Positions 60,756 through 64,000 of a stretch of 64,000 nt of DNA are shown here, piece after piece; positions within the stretch are counted from its first letter, which is position 1; every line of letters starts with the position of its first letter. Source of the stretch: Chryseobacterium hagamense (GTDB lineage: Bacteria; Bacteroidota; Bacteroidia; Flavobacteriales; Weeksellaceae); the NCBI RefSeq assembly GCF_007991455.1, contig NZ_BJYJ01000010.1, positions 1 to 64,000 on the forward strand. Reading direction: 5' to 3'. Under the pieces are notes generated by a model, which was not told the origin of the DNA, did no database searches, and saw only the letters and a list, made by a program, of their open reading frames with translations. The position numbers were made by a program, and so were the translations under genes.

Positions 60756-61865
60756 TTCTGCTATTACCCTCACCATGCCTTTCACCGTCACGAGTTTCTC
60801 CATCAGCTCTTCCCTGGATTCTGCAAGGACATTGATGTGGCCCATTTTCCTTCCGGGCTTGGTTTCGGTTTTTCCATAAAGGTGGATGTAAGTTTCCGGC
60901 AACCTTAAAACGTCTTCCATTCCTTCGTAAATTACCTTTCCGGAATAGCCTTCCGCTCCGACCAGGTTCAGCATCCCGCTGTAAATAATGGCATCCGTAT
61001 CTGCCAGCGGCAGGTTCTTCACCACGCGGTACATCTGTTCAAACTGGGAGTTGGCATTGCCTTCCTGGCTCTGGTGACCGGAATTATGAAGCCTTGGAGC
61101 CGTTTCGTTCACCCATACTTTTCCTTCTCTATCAAGGAACAGTTCAATGGCAAAAAGTCCGGGCGACTGGATGGCATTCAGGAATTTTTGGGTGATGGCA
61201 TCAATCTGTTCTTCGATTTCTTCCGAAAGGAGAACCGGACAAATATTGAAATCCAGAAGGTTCAGCTTCGGATCCGCTACCATTTCAGTTACCGGGAAGG
61301 TTCTGGTTTCGCCGCTTTCATTCCTGGCAACGATAACGGAAAGTTCCTTGTCGATGTCCACCAGCTTTTCGATTACGGAATCTTCCAGCCATAGATTTTT
61401 CATATCTCCGGCAGTGCGGATTACCTGTACCCCTTTTCCGTCATATCCTCCGGTGTTCATCTTCTGCACAAACGGCAAAGGCATATTGATCTCATCGGAA
61501 CTTCCGTCCATCACCTCAAATTCCGGGCTCGGAATATTATGAGCTTTATAGAATTGTTTCTGAAGGATTTTCTGCTGGATGGTTTTAATGATATTGGAAT
61601 TCGGCACCACTTTTACGCCCTGGTTTTCCAGTTCGGCCAGCGCGTCGGTATTAACGTGCTCGATCTCGATGGTCACCACGTCTTTATCTTTTCCGAAAGC
61701 CAGAACCGTTTCGTAATCATTGAAACTGCCTTTGGTGAAATAAGAAATATTATGGCAGGGGGCATCGGAAGCCGGGTCCAGGGTATAAAATTCATCATCG
61801 TATTTCAAAGCTTCCTGGATCAGCATCCTTCCGAGCTGTCCGCCTCCTAAAATTCCAATTTTCAT
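60753..61865 (-). CDS. purK: 5-(carboxyamino)imidazole ribonucleotide synthase
   Basis: 370 residues, ATP-grasp. It carboxylates AIR to N5-CAIR with ATP and bicarbonate, feeding PurE. Motifs: MKIGILGGGQLGRMLIQEAL, VVTIEIEHVNTDALAELEN, FVQKMNTGGYDGKGVQVI, FAIELFLDREGKVWVNETAP and APRLHNSGHQSQEG. Complete and normal in length. Separated from purE by five genes. Confidence 0.95.
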   Translation of the reverse strand: MKIGILGGGQLGRMLIQEALKYDDEFYTLDPASDAPCHNISYFTKGSFNDYETVLAFGKDKDVVTIEIEHVNTDALAELENQGVKVVPNSNIIKTIQQKILQKQFYKAHNIPSPEFEVMDGSSDEINMPLPFVQKMNTGGYDGKGVQVIRTAGDMKNLWLEDSVIEKLVDIDKELSVIVARNESGETRTFPVTEMVADPKLNLLDFNICPVLLSEEIEEQIDAITQKFLNAIQSPGLFAIELFLDREGKVWVNETAPRLHNSGHQSQEGNANSQFEQMYRVVKNLPLADTDAIIYSGMLNLVGAEGYSGKVIYEGMEDVLRLPETYIHLYGKTETKPGRKMGHINVLAESREELMEKLVTVKGMVRVIAE

Positions 61866-62002
61866 TTTTACTTATTTATTTCTGTTAGATTTAATTTAAT
61901 AATGGTTATAAAAGCTTCGAGCCCGGTTATCCTTTACTGATGATAAGCACAAAGTCTATAAAGATTTTATTTAAAATATAATGCATCATTTCGTTCGCCG
62001 AG

Positions 62003-62027
62003 GTACTTCGACAGGCTCAGCATGACA
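62003..62027. repeat. Widespread 'CTTCGACAGGCTCAG' intergenic repeat
   Basis: GTACTTCGACAGGCTCAGCA (then TGACA) matches a short repeat seen between genes in many unrelated bacteria. It is a single remnant here, within the gene-free gap 61866-62118. Confidence 0.6.
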
Positions 62028-62118
62028 CGTTTCACTCAACAAAGAATACATGACGAAGCATCAGTGCTGTGCAAAACCTATTTCTAGATTAACGCATTTT
62101 ATTCAGCATGTCATTAAA

Positions 62119-62670
62119 CTACTGAATTTTGTCGATTTTCAAATATCCCAGGCTTACAAAGTTCTCCTGATTTTCCGCCTCGGATTTTACCAGTGAGATG
62201 GCATAATTTTTCTTCATTTCAGTAGGCAGGATTTCTTTTACCGGGAAAATATCGTCAATGTCTACGCCCAGTTTCTCATCAATATGGCTGGTGGCTCCTT
62301 TAAAACCCATGGTTTTATAAAATTCCGTAGCTTTTGCTTTCTTCACCGCATCACTCATGGCATTCCCTACCACCAGATGCTGCTCATGGAATTCTTCAAA
62401 GTGACCTCTTTTATATCCTCCGAGATTGATGAAATACAGCTGCTCTTCGGAAGTTGCTTCTCCCCTTTCCACAATCTGCACTTCATAGCCGTCCACGAAC
62501 TTCACCTCCTGGTAGCAGTCGATATGGATTTTTCCTTTGGCTTCCTTCCAGAAGGCTTTCATATCTTCTACAAGATCTTTCAGGCTTTCCGCAATCCCAA
62601 AGAAGACATCGTGCTGCTCTATATTCCTGCCGGGCGGCGTTGCTCCCAGAATGACATAAAATAGTTTCAT
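62119..62670 (-). CDS. DUF1543 domain protein
   Basis: 183 residues. The DUF1543 pattern is clear: KLFYVILGATPPGRNIEQHD and VFFGIAESLKDLVEDMKAFW; the duplicated second half begins YFINLGGYKRGHFEEFHEQH. Function unknown; cytoplasmic, no signal. It is divergent from the tauE-like gene. Confidence 0.85.
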   Translation of the reverse strand: MKLFYVILGATPPGRNIEQHDVFFGIAESLKDLVEDMKAFWKEAKGKIHIDCYQEVKFVDGYEVQIVERGEATSEEQLYFINLGGYKRGHFEEFHEQHLVVGNAMSDAVKKAKATEFYKTMGFKGATSHIDEKLGVDIDDIFPVKEILPTEMKKNYAISLVKSEAENQENFVSLGYLKIDKIQ

Positions 62671-62743
62671 AAAAAATTCTGTTTGTGCAAAAATACATCA
62701 AATTTATCTTTTTTAAACGTTTGGCAGACTGTTACAATAGTTT

Positions 62744-62751
62744 TATATTTG
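62744..62751 (+). promoter_or_regulatory. tauE-like gene promoter -7 box (TATATTTG)
   Basis: TAnnTTTG match with only TACC before the ATG, the third such 4-nt spacing in the window. Confidence 0.6.
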
Positions 62752-62755
62752 TACC

Positions 62756-63586
62756 ATGTCAGAAATCATCATTCTCTTCCTTGGAGCAATTTCGGCAGGA
62801 CTTCTGGGTTCACTGACCGGTTTAGGAGGAGGCGTTATCATTATTCCTTTATTAACGCTGGGCTTCGGTGTTCCAATGCATTACGCCATCGGCGCTTCTC
62901 TTATTTCCGTAATCGGGACCTCGTCCGGTGCCGCCGTTGCTTTCGTGAAGGAGGGCTTCACCAATATGAGGATCGGGATGTTTCTGGAAATTGCCACTAC
63001 TGCAGGAGCGATCGTGGGAGCTTTGGTTTCGGGGATGCTGAATCCGAATACGATCGGGATTATTTTCGCCAGCATCCTTCTTCTGACGGTTATTTTAAAT
63101 TTAAAAGGAAAGCCGGACCATCAGGAACCCGTCATTAAGGGAAGCCTGGAAGAAAGGCTGAAATTATACGGAACTTTTCCTGACAAAGGGATCTTAAAAA
63201 GCTATTCAGCAAGAAATACGGTTCCTGGATTTTTCATGATGATGTTCGCAGGAGCGATGTCCGGATTATTGGGAATCGGCTCCGGAGCCCTGAAAGTTCT
63301 GGCTATGGATAATATGATGAGACTGCCGTTTAAGGTATCGACCACCACCAGTAATTTTATGATCGGGGTAACCGCTGTAGCCAGTTCACTGATTTATTTC
63401 CAGAGAGGCGAAATTATTCCGGTAATTGTGGCACCGGTTCTGGTAGGTGTTGTAGTAGGAAGCTTTATCGGTTCCAAAACCCTGATGGTTTCCAAAACCA
63501 AGAAACTGAAGACATTCTTTGCCATTGTGATCACCATTCTTTCAGTGTATATGATGTATAACGGAATAAGAAGCAACTTCTCATGA
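62756..63586 (+). CDS. Sulfite exporter TauE/SafE-family membrane protein
   Basis: 276 residues with about eight membrane helices and the two TauE repeats, GAISAGLLGSLTGLGGGVII near the N-terminus and GAMSGLLGIGSGALKVLAMD in the second half. The family moves sulfonates, sulfite or other small anions; the substrate is unknown. It ends in an ATGA overlap with the DUF1634 gene, a pairing seen in many genomes. Confidence 0.9.
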   Translation: MSEIIILFLGAISAGLLGSLTGLGGGVIIIPLLTLGFGVPMHYAIGASLISVIGTSSGAAVAFVKEGFTNMRIGMFLEIATTAGAIVGALVSGMLNPNTIGIIFASILLLTVILNLKGKPDHQEPVIKGSLEERLKLYGTFPDKGILKSYSARNTVPGFFMMMFAGAMSGLLGIGSGALKVLAMDNMMRLPFKVSTTTSNFMIGVTAVASSLIYFQRGEIIPVIVAPVLVGVVVGSFIGSKTLMVSKTKKLKTFFAIVITILSVYMMYNGIRSNFS

Positions 63587-63966
63587 GCAAGAATTTTACG
63601 GATACGGATCTTAACCGTTCGGTAGGCAATCTCCTCCGGCTGGGTGTTATTTTATCGGTTATCACTTCACTAATCGGTTTTGTGAAGCTTTTTATGGAGG
63701 GCTTTGAGATGCCGAAAAAATACAAGCTTCTCGAGATGGGCGGTTCTTCAGAAAAAGTATGGAGCCATTTCTGGACTACGCTTTGCAAAGGAGAAGGCAT
63801 GGCTATCATCCAACTTGGAATCCTGTTGCTGATTTTCACTCCGCTGATGAGGATTATTTTTGCGTTGATTGGCTATTTAAAGGAAAAAGATTATACCTAC
63901 GTTATCATTTCTTCGATTGTCCTGGCGATTATGGCGATCAGCTTTTTCACCGGGTACGCCCACTAG
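63583..63966 (+). CDS. DUF1634 membrane protein, TauE partner
   Basis: 127 residues, three membrane helices (LLRLGVILSVITSLIGFVKL, IQLGILLLIFTPLMRIIFAL, YVIISSIVLAIMAISFFTGY). DUF1634 proteins are nearly always encoded beside a TauE-like transporter, here with a 4-nt ATGA overlap, so it is probably an accessory subunit. The start lies inside the tauE stop. The last 34 bp of the window show nothing. Confidence 0.88.
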   Translation: MSKNFTDTDLNRSVGNLLRLGVILSVITSLIGFVKLFMEGFEMPKKYKLLEMGGSSEKVWSHFWTTLCKGEGMAIIQLGILLLIFTPLMRIIFALIGYLKEKDYTYVIISSIVLAIMAISFFTGYAH

Positions 63967-64000
63967 CCTGGTCTTCTGATTTTTTCTCAAGATATTCTTT

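Noticed and set aside
1..64000. tRNA or rRNA genes
   Set aside because: I looked for T-loop-like GGTTCGAATCC patterns and rRNA motifs and found none; a covariance-model scan would settle it.

Overview
The window looks like chromosome from a Chryseobacterium-type flavobacterium (Bacteroidota, Weeksellaceae). The evidence is a gldJ / porU / porV gliding and type IX secretion (T9SS) block, a surface protein with a T9SS C-terminal sorting domain, many TAnnTTTG (-7 type) promoter boxes, and lipoproteins with Bacteroidota-style leaders. The species call is inference. No tRNA, rRNA, CRISPR array or intact transposase gene was seen.

Layout. 1-4.5 kb: DUF6526 protein, small lipoprotein, topoisomerase IB, pruA. 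4.7-9.3 kb: an AT-rich island with an XRE regulator and a peptide natural-product (RiPP) cassette of the grasp-with-spasm type: precursor, secreted protein, ATP-grasp maturase, an overlooked 56-aa ORF and a SPASM maturase without a visible radical-SAM motif. Small lipoprotein genes and copies of a dispersed repeat (R1) bracket it. 9.6-18.5 kb: tail-collar-like surface protein, AraC regulator, thioredoxin-fold protein, two frameshifted small secreted-protein genes, XRE regulator, FabH-type synthase, CorA, patatin. 18.6-21.1 kb: a glycine-rich lipoprotein gene split by an in-frame stop, then a membrane protein, a coupled 58-aa ORF and small unknowns. 21.4-30.4 kb: tag, a VWA lipoprotein, and a tetR-tolC-emrA-emrB efflux operon whose last gap carries an inverted-repeat element. 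30.5-42.3 kb: holB, an outer-membrane protein, lptC, anmK, an AraC/beta-helix pair, Nudix, murF, gldJ. 42.4-51 kb: porU, porV, a FUSC membrane protein, a phosphopantetheinyl transferase. 51.3-64 kb: ahcY, YiaA-like protein, BspA-like T9SS cargo, purE, EamA transporter, lipoproteins, cation/proton antiporter, purK, DUF1543, TauE plus DUF1634.

Two families of dispersed intergenic repeats are the main non-coding feature. R1 is about 370 bp when full length and ends in TTAACGTGAATTCG-like inverted repeats; it is seen near 4.0, 9.4, 21.2, 23.5, 29.5 and 30.0 kb. R2 is made of degenerate ATTGACCATTCAC-type phrases with a conserved core of about 75 bp, near 1.9, 31.7, 47.6 and 52.7 kb. A related 345-bp element with perfect 13-bp inverted ends lies between emrA and emrB.

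Functional links. GldJ, PorU and PorV belong to gliding/T9SS, and the BspA-like protein at 53.8 kb is a probable substrate. LptC and the outer-membrane protein serve the envelope; MurF and AnmK serve peptidoglycan synthesis and recycling. PurE and PurK act consecutively but are encoded 4.7 kb apart. The efflux operon is probably autoregulated by its TetR protein. The RiPP cassette and the broken glycine-zipper locus are the accessory regions most worth study.
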